Origin: Variovorax sp. Root473 | Lineage (GTDB): Bacteria > Pseudomonadota > Gammaproteobacteria > Burkholderiales > Burkholderiaceae_C | Direction: 5' to 3' | Assembly: GCF_001426505.1 (NCBI RefSeq) | Contig: NZ_LMEV01000013.1 | Span: 62,001-126,000 of the forward strand | DNA length: 64,000 nt | In this document: positions 53,863 through 63,028 of the stretch, one piece after another | How the letters are laid out: every line of letters starts with the position of its first letter | Position numbering within the stretch: the stretch's first letter is position 1 | Program-made: the position numbers and the translations under genes | Notes under the pieces: generated by a model | Databases searched by the model: none | Told to the model about the DNA's origin: nothing | What the model saw: only the letters and a program-made list of their open reading frames with translations

Positions 53863-54363
53863 TCAGGTCGTGAGGCCGGCGGCATCGATCTTGCCGGCCA
53901 GCCATTGCAGTCCTGCCAGATGCTGCTGGTCGTGACTGCACAGGTAGTGGATGAGGCTGCGCATCGTGAGCGGGCCGTAGCCTTCGAACACGGCCGTGCG
54001 CGCAAGCTGCGTCTCGCTCAGCTGCGAGACGATTTCCATCGTCTGCACGCGCGCCAGGCGGAACTCGGCGAGCACGGTGGCCGCGTCGGCTGCGCCGTAA
54101 TTGCGTTCGATGGCCAGCGGCTCGCTGTCGATCGACGCGAGCGTCGGATGGGTCTCGGCGAGCGTGCGGCGAAAGCGCACGTGGTAGCCCTCGGTCTCGA
54201 TGTCGCGCACATGGCACAGCTGCTCGATGGCGGTGAAGGCTTCGCTGGGCACGCCCTCCCACGACGACGGTGCCCAGTGCCGGAAGGCCTGGGGAATGGC
54301 CGCGTAGTGGGCGTCAAGCTGCGAGGGAAAGGCCGCAAGGGCTGCAAGGGTCGTGGGGTTCAT
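53863..54363 (-). CDS. DinB superfamily protein
   Basis: A 166-residue four-helix DinB/YfiT-type protein. The metal-site histidines can be placed in LCHVRDIE (about residue 51) and in CSHDQQHLAGLQWL (about 142-146), making the usual three-His set. The activity is unknown; some members are thiol-dependent S-transferases. It leads the operon with the adenosyltransferase gene and is divergent from the FAD oxidase gene. Confidence 0.88.
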   Translation of the reverse strand: MNPTTLAALAAFPSQLDAHYAAIPQAFRHWAPSSWEGVPSEAFTAIEQLCHVRDIETEGYHVRFRRTLAETHPTLASIDSEPLAIERNYGAADAATVLAEFRLARVQTMEIVSQLSETQLARTAVFEGYGPLTMRSLIHYLCSHDQQHLAGLQWLAGKIDAAGLTT

Positions 54364-54439
54364 GTCTTCTACCGAAGCGCATTATGGTGCGCGCTCCGTA
54401 AAATGACCGATCCCCCTCAGCACCTCCAGGAGACGCCCG

Positions 54440-55864
54440 ATGAACGCCCCGACTTCCACCTCGCACCTGATGCCGGCGCTCCATCTGCGCGATGTGCCTG
54501 CGGCCCTGATCGACGGGCTGAAGGCGCGCTTCGGCGACAACTGTTCCACGGCGATGGCGGTGCGCACGCAGCACGGGCGCGACGAGTCCTCGTTCGACGC
54601 ACCGCCGCCCTCGGCCGTGGTGTTCGCCGAAAGCACGCAGGACGTGGCCGATGCCGTGAAGCTCGCCAGCACACACAGTGTGCCGGTCATTCCTTTCGGC
54701 GTGGGCTCCTCGCTCGAAGGCCACCTGCTCGCGGTGCAGGGCGGCATCAGCATCGACGTGTCGCGCATGAACAAGGTGCTGTCGATCAACGCCGACGACC
54801 TCACGGTGACAGTGCAGCCGGGCGTCACGCGCAAGCAGCTCAACGAAGAGATCAAGAGCACGGGCCTGTTCTTCCCCATCGATCCAGGCGCGGATGCCTC
54901 CATCGGCGGCATGACGGCCACGCGCGCCAGCGGCACGAACGCGGTGCGCTACGGCACGATGCGCGAGAACGTGCTGGCGCTCGAAGTGGTCACGGCCGCG
55001 GGTGACGTCATTCGTACCGGCACGCGCGCCAAGAAGTCGTCGGCGGGCTACGACCTCACGCGCCTCATGGTGGGCAGCGAAGGCACGCTGGGCGTGGTCA
55101 CCGAAGTCACGCTGCGCATCTACCCGCTGCCCGAAGCGGTGTCGGCGGCCATCTGCTCGTTCCCGAGCATCGAGGCCGCGGTGCGCACCACCATCGAGAC
55201 CATCCAGCTCGGCGTGCCGATCGCGCGCGTGGAACTCATCGACGTGAACACGGTGCGCATGGTCAACGCCTACGCCAAGCTGGGCCTGCGCGAAGAGCCG
55301 ATGCTGCTGATGGAATTCCACGGCTCGCCGGCCGGCGTGAAGGAGCAGGCCGAGACGGTGCAGGAGCTCGCGAGCGGCCACGGCGGCAACGCCTTCGAAT
55401 GGGCCAGCACGCCGGAAGAACGCACGCGCCTGTGGACCGCGCGGCACAACAGCTACTTCGCGGCCGTGCAGTCGCGCCCCGGTTGCCGCGTGATCTCGAC
55501 CGACACCTGCGTGCCGATCTCGCGACTGGCCGATTGCCTGCTCGACTCGGTGGCCGAGGCCGATGCGAGCGGCATCCCCTACTTCCTCGTCGGCCACGTG
55601 GGCGACGGCAACTTCCACTTCGGCTACCTGCTCGACCCGAACATCCCTGAAGAGCGCGTGAAGGCCGAGGCACTGAACCATGCGCTGGTGAGCCGCGCGC
55701 TGGCGCTCGAGGGCACCTGCACGGGCGAGCATGGCGTAGGCCTGCACAAGATGGACTTCCTGGTGACCGAGGCGGGCGTGGGCGCGATCGACATGATGCG
55801 CACGATCAAGCGCGCGCTCGATCCGAAGAACATCATGAATCCGGGCAAGATCTTCAGCCTCTGA
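54440..55864 (+). CDS. FAD-linked oxidase (D-lactate dehydrogenase / GlcD-like)
   Basis: A 474-residue flavoprotein of the FAD-binding PCMH type. VPVIPFGVGSSLEGH (near 83-97) and the block DPGADASIGGMTATRASGTN bind FAD; the C-terminal FAD-oxidase half has the metal-binding VGHVGDGNFHF and GTCTGEHGVGLHKM. It most likely oxidises D-lactate (or a related 2-hydroxy acid) and passes electrons to cytochrome c or quinone. AGGAGA lies before the ATG, and a strong terminator follows. Confidence 0.9.
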   Translation: MNAPTSTSHLMPALHLRDVPAALIDGLKARFGDNCSTAMAVRTQHGRDESSFDAPPPSAVVFAESTQDVADAVKLASTHSVPVIPFGVGSSLEGHLLAVQGGISIDVSRMNKVLSINADDLTVTVQPGVTRKQLNEEIKSTGLFFPIDPGADASIGGMTATRASGTNAVRYGTMRENVLALEVVTAAGDVIRTGTRAKKSSAGYDLTRLMVGSEGTLGVVTEVTLRIYPLPEAVSAAICSFPSIEAAVRTTIETIQLGVPIARVELIDVNTVRMVNAYAKLGLREEPMLLMEFHGSPAGVKEQAETVQELASGHGGNAFEWASTPEERTRLWTARHNSYFAAVQSRPGCRVISTDTCVPISRLADCLLDSVAEADASGIPYFLVGHVGDGNFHFGYLLDPNIPEERVKAEALNHALVSRALALEGTCTGEHGVGLHKMDFLVTEAGVGAIDMMRTIKRALDPKNIMNPGKIFSL

Positions 55865-55883
55865 TCGATCTCAGTCCCGCATG

Positions 55884-55920
55884 AAAAAGCCCGGCGGCTC
55901 GCAGGAGCGCCGGGCTTTTT
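55884..55920 (+). terminator. Intrinsic terminator of the FAD oxidase gene
   Basis: Stem AAAAAGCCCGGCG / CGCCGGGCTTTTT with an 11-base loop and a T-run. It stands between convergent genes and may also stop the minus-strand CsgG-like transcript. Confidence 0.9.
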
Positions 55921-55956
55921 CGTGGCGGGCTGAAATGAAGACCGACGGATTCTTGC

Positions 55957-56856
55957 TTACCGGCGGCGACGCGCCGGTGCCGGCTCCGGCGGCACGTAGG
56001 TCTGCGACGGTGCCGCGCCGCCGTCCACGCCCAGGCGGCCACCGCCGCCCAGGCCCTGGCCGCGCACCGTCTGCGCCTTGTAGTTGCGCAGCGAACGGAC
56101 CATCTGGTTGAACGCATCCATGAAGGCCGCCGCGATCACCTTGCCCTGCGCGGTGTTCGTGTAGCCGCCGAGGCCACCGGCACCGCTGCGGCCAGCCAGG
56201 CCACCGAAGGCGCCGAAATCGGTCTTGGAGGCGCTGCCTTCCGAAGCCGCGACCTGCACCCCCGAGCGGTTGTCGATGAGCGTCAGCAGCGCGCTGGCTT
56301 CCTTGGTCTGCATGCTGCCACCGATGGCTGCGATGGCACGGCCACGGCCGCCCCCCACGAGGCCGCCGAGCGCGCCGCCGATGCCGCCCGCGTCGCTGTT
56401 GCTGAACACGATCTCGGGCGACAGTCCGTAGTCGGACGCCACCATCTGGCCGCGGCCGAAATTGCTGCCGCCGCGCATCTCGCCCGACTGCATCAGCGCG
56501 CGTTCACGCGTCATCGCGTTCATGCCGGCCGCGCCGCGCTCAACCACGATGAAGCAATTCGACTGCTGCACCAGCAAACGCAACAGATTTGCAGTAGGCG
56601 GCAGGCGGTACTCGCCCGTGAGGATGGTGTACCAGCCGGCGTTGACGTTCTCGATGAGCGAGACGGTGCCCAGTGGCGATTCGCAGCGCTCGAGCTGGCT
56701 GCTCGCACCCGCCGTGGCACCGCCGGCGGCGCTGCCGGTGGCCGTGGTCTTGGCGGACTGGCTGCCCATCTGCATGTCGGTGGTGGCGCAGCCCGTGAGC
56801 AGCAGCGCGCCGACGGCGACCGCGGCGAGCGGAAATTTGGTGGCGAAGAACGGCAT
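55957..56856 (-). CDS. CsgG/HfaB family lipoprotein
   Basis: A 299-residue outer-membrane lipoprotein. The lipobox LLTGC gives Cys22; the mature protein has the CsgG-like domain (LLVQQSNCFIVVERGAAG, GLSPEIVFSNSDAGG, glycine-rich GGALGGLVGGGRGRA, ASALLTLIDNRSGVQVAASEG) and a Pro/Arg-rich tail. The family forms export channels for curli-type subunits, but no csg gene is near, so a general envelope role is possible. ATG 56856 places the lipobox correctly. Confidence 0.82.
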   Translation of the reverse strand: MPFFATKFPLAAVAVGALLLTGCATTDMQMGSQSAKTTATGSAAGGATAGASSQLERCESPLGTVSLIENVNAGWYTILTGEYRLPPTANLLRLLVQQSNCFIVVERGAAGMNAMTRERALMQSGEMRGGSNFGRGQMVASDYGLSPEIVFSNSDAGGIGGALGGLVGGGRGRAIAAIGGSMQTKEASALLTLIDNRSGVQVAASEGSASKTDFGAFGGLAGRSGAGGLGGYTNTAQGKVIAAAFMDAFNQMVRSLRNYKAQTVRGQGLGGGGRLGVDGGAAPSQTYVPPEPAPARRRR

Positions 56857-56998
56857 GGTCGACTCCCTCGTTTCGATGGTGATGGTCTTGCAACGCTGAA
56901 CGAAAAACCGCGATCGAGGATACGCGCAAAGGATTGCAGGAATCAATCAAACGAACGCAGGGGTCCCTCTTCGCAACACAGGCCAGGGCCCGTTTACC

Positions 56999-57952
56999 CT
57001 AGGCCGTTCGGCGGATGCGTTCGATGAGCCCGTTGAGTGCTTCGATGGAGCCGAAGTGGATCACCAGCTCGCCGCTCTCACCGCGCTTCGTGCGCTTCTT
57101 GATGCGCACCTCCACCTCGGCCGTGAGCAGGTCGGCCAGCTCTTCCTCGACGCGCTGCAGGTCGCGCGATTTCTCACCGGCATTGCCACGCCGCGAGGGC
57201 GTGAGCGTGAACTCGGCCGCGAGCTTCTTCACCAGCGCTTCGGCCTCGCGCACCGACATTTTCTTGGCGGCGATCTGGTTGGCGGCGGTGATCTGCGTGC
57301 CGCGGTCCAGCGACAGCAGCGCGCGTGCGTGGCCCATGTCGATGTCGCCGGCCATCAACATCAGCTGCGCAGGTTCGGCGAGGTTCAGCAGCCGCAGCAG
57401 GTTGCTGGCGGCACTGCGCGAACGGCCGACGGCTTGGGCCGCCATTTCGTGAGTGAGCCCAAACTCTGTGACAAGGCGTTGCAGGCCTTGGGCTTCTTCC
57501 AGCGGGTTGAGGTCTTCGCGCTGGATATTCTCGATGAGCGACATGGCCGCCGCGGCCTCGTTGGGCACGTCGCGCACCAGCACCGGCACGCTGTCGAGGC
57601 CGGCGAGCTTGGCGGCGCGGAAGCGGCGTTCGCCCGCGATGATCTCGTACTCGGCGTTCTTGACCGCGGCCGATTCGGCATCGAGCCGGCGCACCAGGAT
57701 CGGCTGCATGATGCCCTGCACCTTGATGCTCTCGGCCAGCTCGTACAGCGCGCCCTCGTCCATGCGGGTGCGCGGCTGGTAGACGCCAGCCACCATCTGG
57801 TCGAGCTTCAGGGTGTTGGGGTTCTGCGGTGTGGCGCCCTCTTCTGCCGAGGTGCCGCCGAGCGGGCCGCCGGGGTCGGCGGAGGGTGCAGCCGTCGGGC
57901 CGAGCAGCGCTTCGAGGCCGCGGCCCAGGCCCTTGGGTTTCTTGGTCGCCAT
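56999..57952 (-). CDS. parB: Chromosome partitioning protein ParB
   Basis: A 317-residue CTPase that binds parS and spreads along DNA to condense the origin region. KGLGRGLEALLG is at the N-terminus; YQPRTRMDEGALYELAESIK (box I) and GERRFRAAKLAGL (box II) form the CTP/clamp region; a helix-turn-helix is at THEMAAQAVGRSRSAASNLLRLL; and the C-terminal dimerisation domain ends ALNGLIERIRRTA. The start overlaps the hydrolase stop as TGATG. Two parS-like sites are found at 60288 and 61393. Confidence 0.97.
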   Translation of the reverse strand: MATKKPKGLGRGLEALLGPTAAPSADPGGPLGGTSAEEGATPQNPNTLKLDQMVAGVYQPRTRMDEGALYELAESIKVQGIMQPILVRRLDAESAAVKNAEYEIIAGERRFRAAKLAGLDSVPVLVRDVPNEAAAAMSLIENIQREDLNPLEEAQGLQRLVTEFGLTHEMAAQAVGRSRSAASNLLRLLNLAEPAQLMLMAGDIDMGHARALLSLDRGTQITAANQIAAKKMSVREAEALVKKLAAEFTLTPSRRGNAGEKSRDLQRVEEELADLLTAEVEVRIKKRTKRGESGELVIHFGSIEALNGLIERIRRTA

Positions 57953-58497
57953 CAGTGCGTGTCTTTCGAGAGGTCGTTCAGGAGTTGCCGGCCTTCGGGC
58001 CAGTCGCCCAGGCCGGATTCGGCATTCAGGTGGCCACCGGTGCCGGCGTCGATGAAGTGTGCGCCCCAGTCGCGGGCCAGCTGCTTCGAGCGCGAGGCTT
58101 CGCAGTACGGGTCGTCGCTGGCGGCGATCAGCACGGCCGGAAACGGCAGCGGCTGGCGCACGATGGGCGCCCAGCCGGGAATCAACTGGCGCAGGTCGTC
58201 GCGCTCCAGGTCGCCGGGCGCCACCAGCAGCGCGCCGCGCACCTTGTGCGTGTGGCGCGAATGGGCCGCCCAGGCGGCGGTGAGGATGCAGCCGAGGCTG
58301 TGAGCGGCCAGCACCACTTGGCCCGGCGCGGCCAGCACTTCTTCTTCGAGGCGGATCGACCAGTCGCCGCGCAGCGGGCGCATCCACTCGTGCTGGTCGA
58401 CGCGGTGGTCGCCGTAGACCGACTCCCAGCGGGTCTGCCAATGGCCGGGGCCGCTGTTCTGCCATCCGGGCAGCAGCAGGATGCGGGGTTCACTCAT
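57952..58497 (-). CDS. RBBP9/YdeN family serine hydrolase
   Basis: A 181-residue small alpha/beta hydrolase: LLLPGWQNSGPGHWQ at the start, nucleophile LAAHSLGC (Ser67), the acid in SDDPYC and the His in GGHLNAESG. It sits between parA and parB and overlaps the parB start, a placement common in Comamonadaceae. Function unknown; there is no evidence for a direct part in segregation. Confidence 0.9.
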   Translation of the reverse strand: MSEPRILLLPGWQNSGPGHWQTRWESVYGDHRVDQHEWMRPLRGDWSIRLEEEVLAAPGQVVLAAHSLGCILTAAWAAHSRHTHKVRGALLVAPGDLERDDLRQLIPGWAPIVRQPLPFPAVLIAASDDPYCEASRSKQLARDWGAHFIDAGTGGHLNAESGLGDWPEGRQLLNDLSKDTH

Positions 58498-58505
58498 GGC
58501 TGGTT

Positions 58506-58544
58506 GCTACGAACTTGATAGCGTCTACTGCCCTTCAGACGGGC
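58506..58544 (-). repeat. 39-bp stop-associated repeat, family 2 (copy 1)
   Basis: Written on the plus strand: GCTAC-N7-ATAGC-N7-GCCCTTCAGACGGGC, two hairpins in a row. It fills the gap between the parA stop and the hydrolase start. The copy at 62990-63028 has the same blocks at exactly the same spacing (GCTAT-N7-ATAGC-N7-GCCCGTCAGGCGGGC). Confidence 0.82.
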
Positions 58545-58545
58545 A

Positions 58546-59466
58546 TCAGGCGGAGTTTTGATCGGTATCGACGACGGAAGCAGAAGGCGCGGCGGCCAGC
58601 ACGTCGTCGGGAATCGGCAGGTCGGGCACCACGCGCGGCGGGGACGTGACCGGCGGTGCCACAGCACTCGAAGCGAAGGCGCTTGCGGGCGGCATCTTGG
58701 CGACCAGCTCTTCCGCGAAGGCGATGAAGGCCTGGCTGCCCCGCGCGGCCGGGTCGAACACCACGCCTGGCAGGCCGTAGCTCGGTGCTTCGGCCAGGCG
58801 CACATTGCGCGGGATGACCGTGTCGAACACCTTGTCGCCAAAGTGAGACTTGAGCTGCTCACTCACCTGCTGCTGCAGCGTGATGCGGGGATCGAACATC
58901 ACACGCAGCAAGCCGATGATCTGCAGGTTCTTGTTGAGGTTGGCGTGCACCTGCTTGATGGTGTTGACCAGGTCCGTGAGCCCCTCGAGCGCGAAGTACT
59001 CGCACTGCATCGGCACGATCACGCCATGGGCCGCGCACAGGCCATTGAGCGTCAGCAGGCTCAGGCTCGGCGGGCAGTCGATCAGCACGAAGTCGTACTC
59101 GGCGCCGACGGCGGCCAGCGCGGTGCGCAGGCGTTTTTCGCGGCGGTCGAGCGCGACCATTTCGACTTCGGCGCCAGCCAGTTCACGGTTGGCGCCCAGC
59201 ACGTCGTAGCTGGCTTCGGCCTCCACGAGCTTGTCGGACTTCACCCTCGCCTCGGCCACCGAGGCCGATTCGAGCAGCACGTCGTACACCGTGAGCTCCA
59301 ACTGGCGCTTATCGATGCCCGAGCCCATGGTCGCGTTGCCCTGGGGATCGAGGTCGATCATCAGCACGCGTTGGCCTACCTTGGCCAGGCCGGCGGCGAG
59401 ATTGACAGTGGTGGTGGTCTTGCCGACGCCGCCCTTCTGGTTGGCGATGCAGAAAATCTTGGCCAT
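58546..59466 (-). CDS. parA: Chromosome partitioning ATPase ParA
   Basis: A 306-residue Walker-type ATPase that moves ParB-parS complexes apart. The deviant Walker [16 protein letters not shown] is at about 10-24, Walker A' is MIDLDPQGNAT and Walker B is FVLIDCPPSLSLLT. After the standard ATPase (about 255 residues) comes a Pro/Ala-rich tail of about 45 residues (ASAFASSAVAPP). It leads the parA-hydrolase-parB transcript. Confidence 0.97.
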   Translation of the reverse strand: MAKIFCIANQKGGVGKTTTTVNLAAGLAKVGQRVLMIDLDPQGNATMGSGIDKRQLELTVYDVLLESASVAEARVKSDKLVEAEASYDVLGANRELAGAEVEMVALDRREKRLRTALAAVGAEYDFVLIDCPPSLSLLTLNGLCAAHGVIVPMQCEYFALEGLTDLVNTIKQVHANLNKNLQIIGLLRVMFDPRITLQQQVSEQLKSHFGDKVFDTVIPRNVRLAEAPSYGLPGVVFDPAARGSQAFIAFAEELVAKMPPASAFASSAVAPPVTSPPRVVPDLPIPDDVLAAAPSASVVDTDQNSA

Positions 59467-59495
59467 GTGTCGTCAGTGCGGGTCGTCGGGGTCGG

Positions 59496-60110
59496 TCAGC
59501 GGGAGATCGCGAGCTTGATGCCGAAGGCGATCAAGAAAGTGCCAGCCAGCTTTTCGAGCGTGGCCGAGATGCGGGGATTGGCGCGGATGCGCGCGGCCAG
59601 GAAGTGCGTGAGCAGCGTCGAGGTCAGGCCGTACAGGAAGGTCAGCACGGCGATGGTCACGGCCATGGCGCCGAAAGTGAAGAGGCCCTGGTGGCGCGCC
59701 GGATCAACGAACAGTGGGAAGAAGGCCATGTAGAACACGATCGCCTTGGGGTTCAGCAGGGTGATCGTCAGCGCCTGGCGCAGGAAATGGCTCGGGCGGA
59801 TGTTCAGGATCGGCGCTGCACCGGGCTTGGCCAGCAGCATCTTGAGGCCGAGCCACGCCAGGTAGGCGGCACCCAGCCACTGCACCGCCTTGAAGGCGGC
59901 CGGGTAGGCGGCCAGCACGGCCGACACGCCCGCCACCGCTGCCCACATCAGGACCTGGTCTCCCAGGATCACGCCGAAGGTCGCTGCCAGGCCGCCACGA
60001 ATGCCGCCTTTGCTGGTCGAGGTGATCAGCGCCAGATTGCCCGGACCGGGAATCAGGAGGAACAGGACAATGGCGGCGACGAATGCGCCGTAGTCAGCGA
60101 TGCCGAACAT
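59496..60110 (-). CDS. LysE family amino acid exporter
   Basis: A 204-residue inner-membrane protein with about six helices and the LysE/RhtB marks: FLLIPGPGNLALITSTSKGGIRGGL (14-38, here given in part as IPGPGNLALI) and TITLLNPKAIVFYMAFFP. It should export an amino acid or similar small solute. It lies between rsmG and parA in the same direction; the ATG at 60110 starts the first helix. Confidence 0.92.
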   Translation of the reverse strand: MFGIADYGAFVAAIVLFLLIPGPGNLALITSTSKGGIRGGLAATFGVILGDQVLMWAAVAGVSAVLAAYPAAFKAVQWLGAAYLAWLGLKMLLAKPGAAPILNIRPSHFLRQALTITLLNPKAIVFYMAFFPLFVDPARHQGLFTFGAMAVTIAVLTFLYGLTSTLLTHFLAARIRANPRISATLEKLAGTFLIAFGIKLAISR

Positions 60111-60223
60111 GGGATTTGCCTCGAAAAAGAGAGCCAGGGGAGGCTTCGAGTCTAAGGCAGGCCAGCACTGGGAAGATTGCTCCGGCACCGGCTTTTGCCG
60201 GCGCTGTCGCATCTTTTACGAAA

Positions 60224-60868
60224 TCAGGCGGCCGCTTTGCGCGCCCAGACGATGCAGCGCTCGGCGTCCAGGCCCGGCACCGTCAGTTGTTCCACGTGAA
60301 ACACTGCGACGCCGGCCGGCAAAGCGGCCAGTTCGTCGGTCGGCACCTTGCCCTTCATGGCCAGCCAGACGCCGCCCGGTGCCAGCAGATGCACCGAGCC
60401 GTTGAAGAAATCGGGCAGCGATGCGAAAGCGCGCGAGCTGATCACCTCGTAGCTGCCGGCCAGCGATTCGACCCGTGCGTGCAGGCCGCGCAGGTTCGGC
60501 AGCTCCAGCTCGGCCGCGACCTGCTGCACGAAAGCCGCCTTCTTGGCGACCGCATCGAGGCAGCTGACCTCGATGTCTGGTCGCATGATGGCGATCACCA
60601 CACCCGGCAAACCACCGCCGGAACCGACGTCGAGCAGCCTGCCCTTCCCACCCCATTCGCGCTGCAGCGGTGCGACGGCCGCGAGGCTGTCGAGCAGGTG
60701 ATGCGTCATGACGCCGGCTGGGTCACGCACGGCGGTGAGGTTGTAGACCTTGTTCCACTTGAGCATCAGCGTGCCGTACGCCAGCAGCTGCTCACCCTGC
60801 GTATCGGACAGAGCCACGCCCAGGGCGGCTGCGCCTGTGCGCAACGTGTCGAGGGGCGTCGCGATCAT
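60224..60868 (-). CDS. rsmG: 16S rRNA (guanine-527-N7)-methyltransferase RsmG
   Basis: A 214-residue SAM-dependent methyltransferase of the small-subunit r[17 protein letters not shown], the SAM motif [17 protein letters not shown] and [11 protein letters not shown] are diagnostic. It overlaps the mnmG stop as ATGA, as in most bacteria. Within its 3' part, codons for VFHVEQ carry a perfect parS-type sequence (60288-60303). Confidence 0.97.
   Translation of the reverse strand: MIATPLDTLRTGAAALGVALSDTQGEQLLAYGTLMLKWNKVYNLTAVRDPAGVMTHHLLDSLAAVAPLQREWGGKGRLLDVGSGGGLPGVVIAIMRPDIEVSCLDAVAKKAAFVQQVAAELELPNLRGLHARVESLAGSYEVISSRAFASLPDFFNGSVHLLAPGGVWLAMKGKVPTDELAALPAGVAVFHVEQLTVPGLDAERCIVWARKAAA
60288..60303. 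promoter_or_regulatory. parS: parS site 1, inside rsmG
   Basis: TGTTCCACGTGAAACA, a 16-bp sequence equal to the classical chromosomal parS with a single symmetric mismatch. It is 0.8 kb upstream of parA and within a coding region. Confidence 0.9.
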
Positions 60869-62841
60869 CGGGCGGTGTGCGGCTTGGTGGCAGCAGCTTC
60901 GGTGGTGGTAGCCGCATCGGCGGCATCGCGGGCGAAGGCCTTGTGCCCGCCCTTGCGCAGGTGAATCATCAGCAGCGAAATTGCGGCAGGCGTGACACCC
61001 GAAATGCGCGACGCCAGCCCCAGCGTTTCGGGCCGATGCTTGTCGAGCTTTTGGCGCACCTCGAAGCTCAGGGCCTTGACCTGGCCGTAGTCGAAGTCGG
61101 CGGGCAGCTTCAGGTTCTCGAAGTGGGCGGCGCGCTCCACTTCGTCGTGCTGGCGCTCGATGTAGCCGGAATACTTGGCCGAGATCTCGATCTGCTCGAT
61201 CTCGGATTCGCCCAGGGCCGTGCTTGCGGCGTACTTGCCGCCGTCCAGCGACATCAGGGTTTCGTAGTTCACATCGGGCCGGCGCAGCAGGTCGGCCAGG
61301 TTGTATTCGTGCTCGATGGCCTTGCCCAGCACCCGCACCGACTCGGCCGCCGGCAGGTTGCGCGGGTTCACCCAGATCGACTTGAGCCGCTCTGTTTCAC
61401 GTGAAACAGCGTCGCGCTTTCGGCTGAAAGCGTCCCAACGCGCGTCGTCCACGAGGCCCAGCTTGCGCCCGGCTTCGGTCAGGCGCATGTCGGCGTTGTC
61501 CTCGCGCAGCTGCAGCCGGAACTCGGCACGGCTCGTGAACATCCGGTACGGCTCGGTCACACCCTTGGTGATCAGGTCGTCGACCAGCACGCCCAGGTAG
61601 GCCTCGTCCCGGCGCGGCAGCCAGGCGTCTTCGCCTCGGCACTGCAGTGCGGCGTTGATGCCGGCGAACAGACCCTGGGCCGCCGCTTCTTCGTAGCCCG
61701 TGGTCCCGTTGATCTGTCCGGCAAAGAACAGGCCGCGGATCGCGCGGGTCTCGAAGCTGCTCTTGAGTTCGCGCGGATCGAAATAGTCGTACTCGATGGC
61801 GTAGCCCGGGCGCAGGATGTGGGCGTTTTCCAGCCCGGGCATCGAGCGCACCAGCTGGTACTGGATGTCGAACGGCAGGCTGGTCGAAATCCCGTTCGGG
61901 TAGTACTCGTTCGTCGTCAGGCCTTCGGGCTCGAGAAAGATCTGGTGGCTGTCCTTGTCGGCGAAGCGGTTGATCTTGTCTTCGACGCTCGGGCAGTAGC
62001 GCGGACCGACGCCGTCGATCTTGCCGGTGAACATCGGGCTGCGGTCGAAGCCCGAGCGGATGATGTCGTGCGTGCGCTGGTTGGTGTGCGTCACCCAGCA
62101 CGGCATCTGCTGCGGGTGCATCTCGACCTTGCCCATGAAGCTGAACACCGGCATCGGCCCTGCGCCGCCGGGCATGCCGTCGCCGGGTTGCTCGGTGCAC
62201 TTCGAGAAATCGATGCTGCGGCCGTCCAGCCGCGGCGGCGTGCCGGTCTTCAGGCGCCCCTGCGGCAGCTTCAGTTCCTTCAGGCGCGCCGACAGGCTGA
62301 TGGCCGGCGGGTCGCCCGCGCGGCCGGCCTGGTAATTGTCGAGGCCCACGTGGATGCGGCCGTCGAGGAAAGTGCCCGCGGTCAGCACCACGGTGCGTGC
62401 GCGGAAAGAAATGCCCACCTGCGTGACGGCGCCAACGACGCGATCGCCTTCGATCATCAGGTCGTCCACCGCCTGCTGGAACAGGCTGAGGTTCGGCTGA
62501 TTTTCCAGTCGATGGCGGATCGCGGCCTTGTACAGCACGCGGTCGGCCTGCGCACGCGTGGCGCGCACGGCCGGGCCCTTGCTCGAATTGAGGATGCGGA
62601 ACTGGATGCCCGCCTCGTCCGTCGCAATGGCCATCGCGCCGCCGAGCGCGTCGACCTCCTTCACGAGGTGGCCCTTGCCGATGCCGCCGATCGACGGGTT
62701 GCAGCTCATCTGCCCCAGCGTCTCGATGTTGTGGGAGAGCAGCAGCGTCTTGGCGCCCATGCGTGCGGAAGCGAGCGCGGCTTCGGTGCCGGCATGGCCA
62801 CCGCCGACGACGATCACATCGAATTCTTCGGGGTACAGCAT
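60865..62841 (-). CDS. mnmG: tRNA uridine-5-carboxymethylaminomethyl modification enzyme MnmG
   Basis: A 658-residue FAD enzyme which with MnmE modifies the wobble uridine of several tRNAs. [23 protein letters not shown] is the FAD site at the N-terminus (quoted across residues 7-29 in two parts: [13 protein letters not shown] and ALASARMG). [28 protein letters not shown], and the C-terminal [16 protein letters not shown] are typical. ATG 62841 gives the usual [12 protein letters not shown] start, although no clear Shine-Dalgarno precedes it. The codons for VSRET carry a perfect parS (61393-61408). Confidence 0.97.
   Translation of the reverse strand: MLYPEEFDVIVVGGGHAGTEAALASARMGAKTLLLSHNIETLGQMSCNPSIGGIGKGHLVKEVDALGGAMAIATDEAGIQFRILNSSKGPAVRATRAQADRVLYKAAIRHRLENQPNLSLFQQAVDDLMIEGDRVVGAVTQVGISFRARTVVLTAGTFLDGRIHVGLDNYQAGRAGDPPAISLSARLKELKLPQGRLKTGTPPRLDGRSIDFSKCTEQPGDGMPGGAGPMPVFSFMGKVEMHPQQMPCWVTHTNQRTHDIIRSGFDRSPMFTGKIDGVGPRYCPSVEDKINRFADKDSHQIFLEPEGLTTNEYYPNGISTSLPFDIQYQLVRSMPGLENAHILRPGYAIEYDYFDPRELKSSFETRAIRGLFFAGQINGTTGYEEAAAQGLFAGINAALQCRGEDAWLPRRDEAYLGVLVDDLITKGVTEPYRMFTSRAEFRLQLREDNADMRLTEAGRKLGLVDDARWDAFSRKRDAVSRETERLKSIWVNPRNLPAAESVRVLGKAIEHEYNLADLLRRPDVNYETLMSLDGGKYAASTALGESEIEQIEISAKYSGYIERQHDEVERAAHFENLKLPADFDYGQVKALSFEVRQKLDKHRPETLGLASRISGVTPAAISLLMIHLRKGGHKAFARDAADAATTTEAAATKPHTAR
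61393..61408. promoter_or_regulatory. parS: parS site 2, inside mnmG
   Basis: TGTTTCACGTGAAACA, a perfect 16-bp palindrome and the consensus chromosomal parS. It lies 1.1 kb from site 1 and 1.9 kb upstream of parA. Confidence 0.94.
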
Positions 62842-62980
62842 TGGAAAAAGGGAGCGCACCACAGGACGCGTGCGCGGCGCAAAAAGGGGCGCTAATTTTA
62901 AGCGGCGATGCCCCGGCGCGCCCCCTGTGTGGACAAGCTAGAGGGCCACGCCAAAATCGGCCTCACACTTCGCCGCCATT

Positions 62981-63028
62981 GCATTGTTTGCTATCTATTT
63001 AATAGCAAACAATGCCCGTCAGGCGGGC
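62981..63028 (-). repeat. 39-bp repeat, family 2 (copy 2), within a 14-bp inverted repeat
   Basis: The repeat proper is 62990-63028 (GCTAT-N7-ATAGC-N7-GCCCGTCAGGCGGGC). In addition, GCATTGTTTGCTAT (62981-62994) and ATAGCAAACAATGC (63002-63015) form a perfect 14-bp inverted repeat with a 7-base loop. The repeat overlaps the stop codon of the minus-strand transglutaminase gene and would form a strong hairpin at the 3' end of its mRNA. The remaining bases to mnmG contain no gene. Confidence 0.82.
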
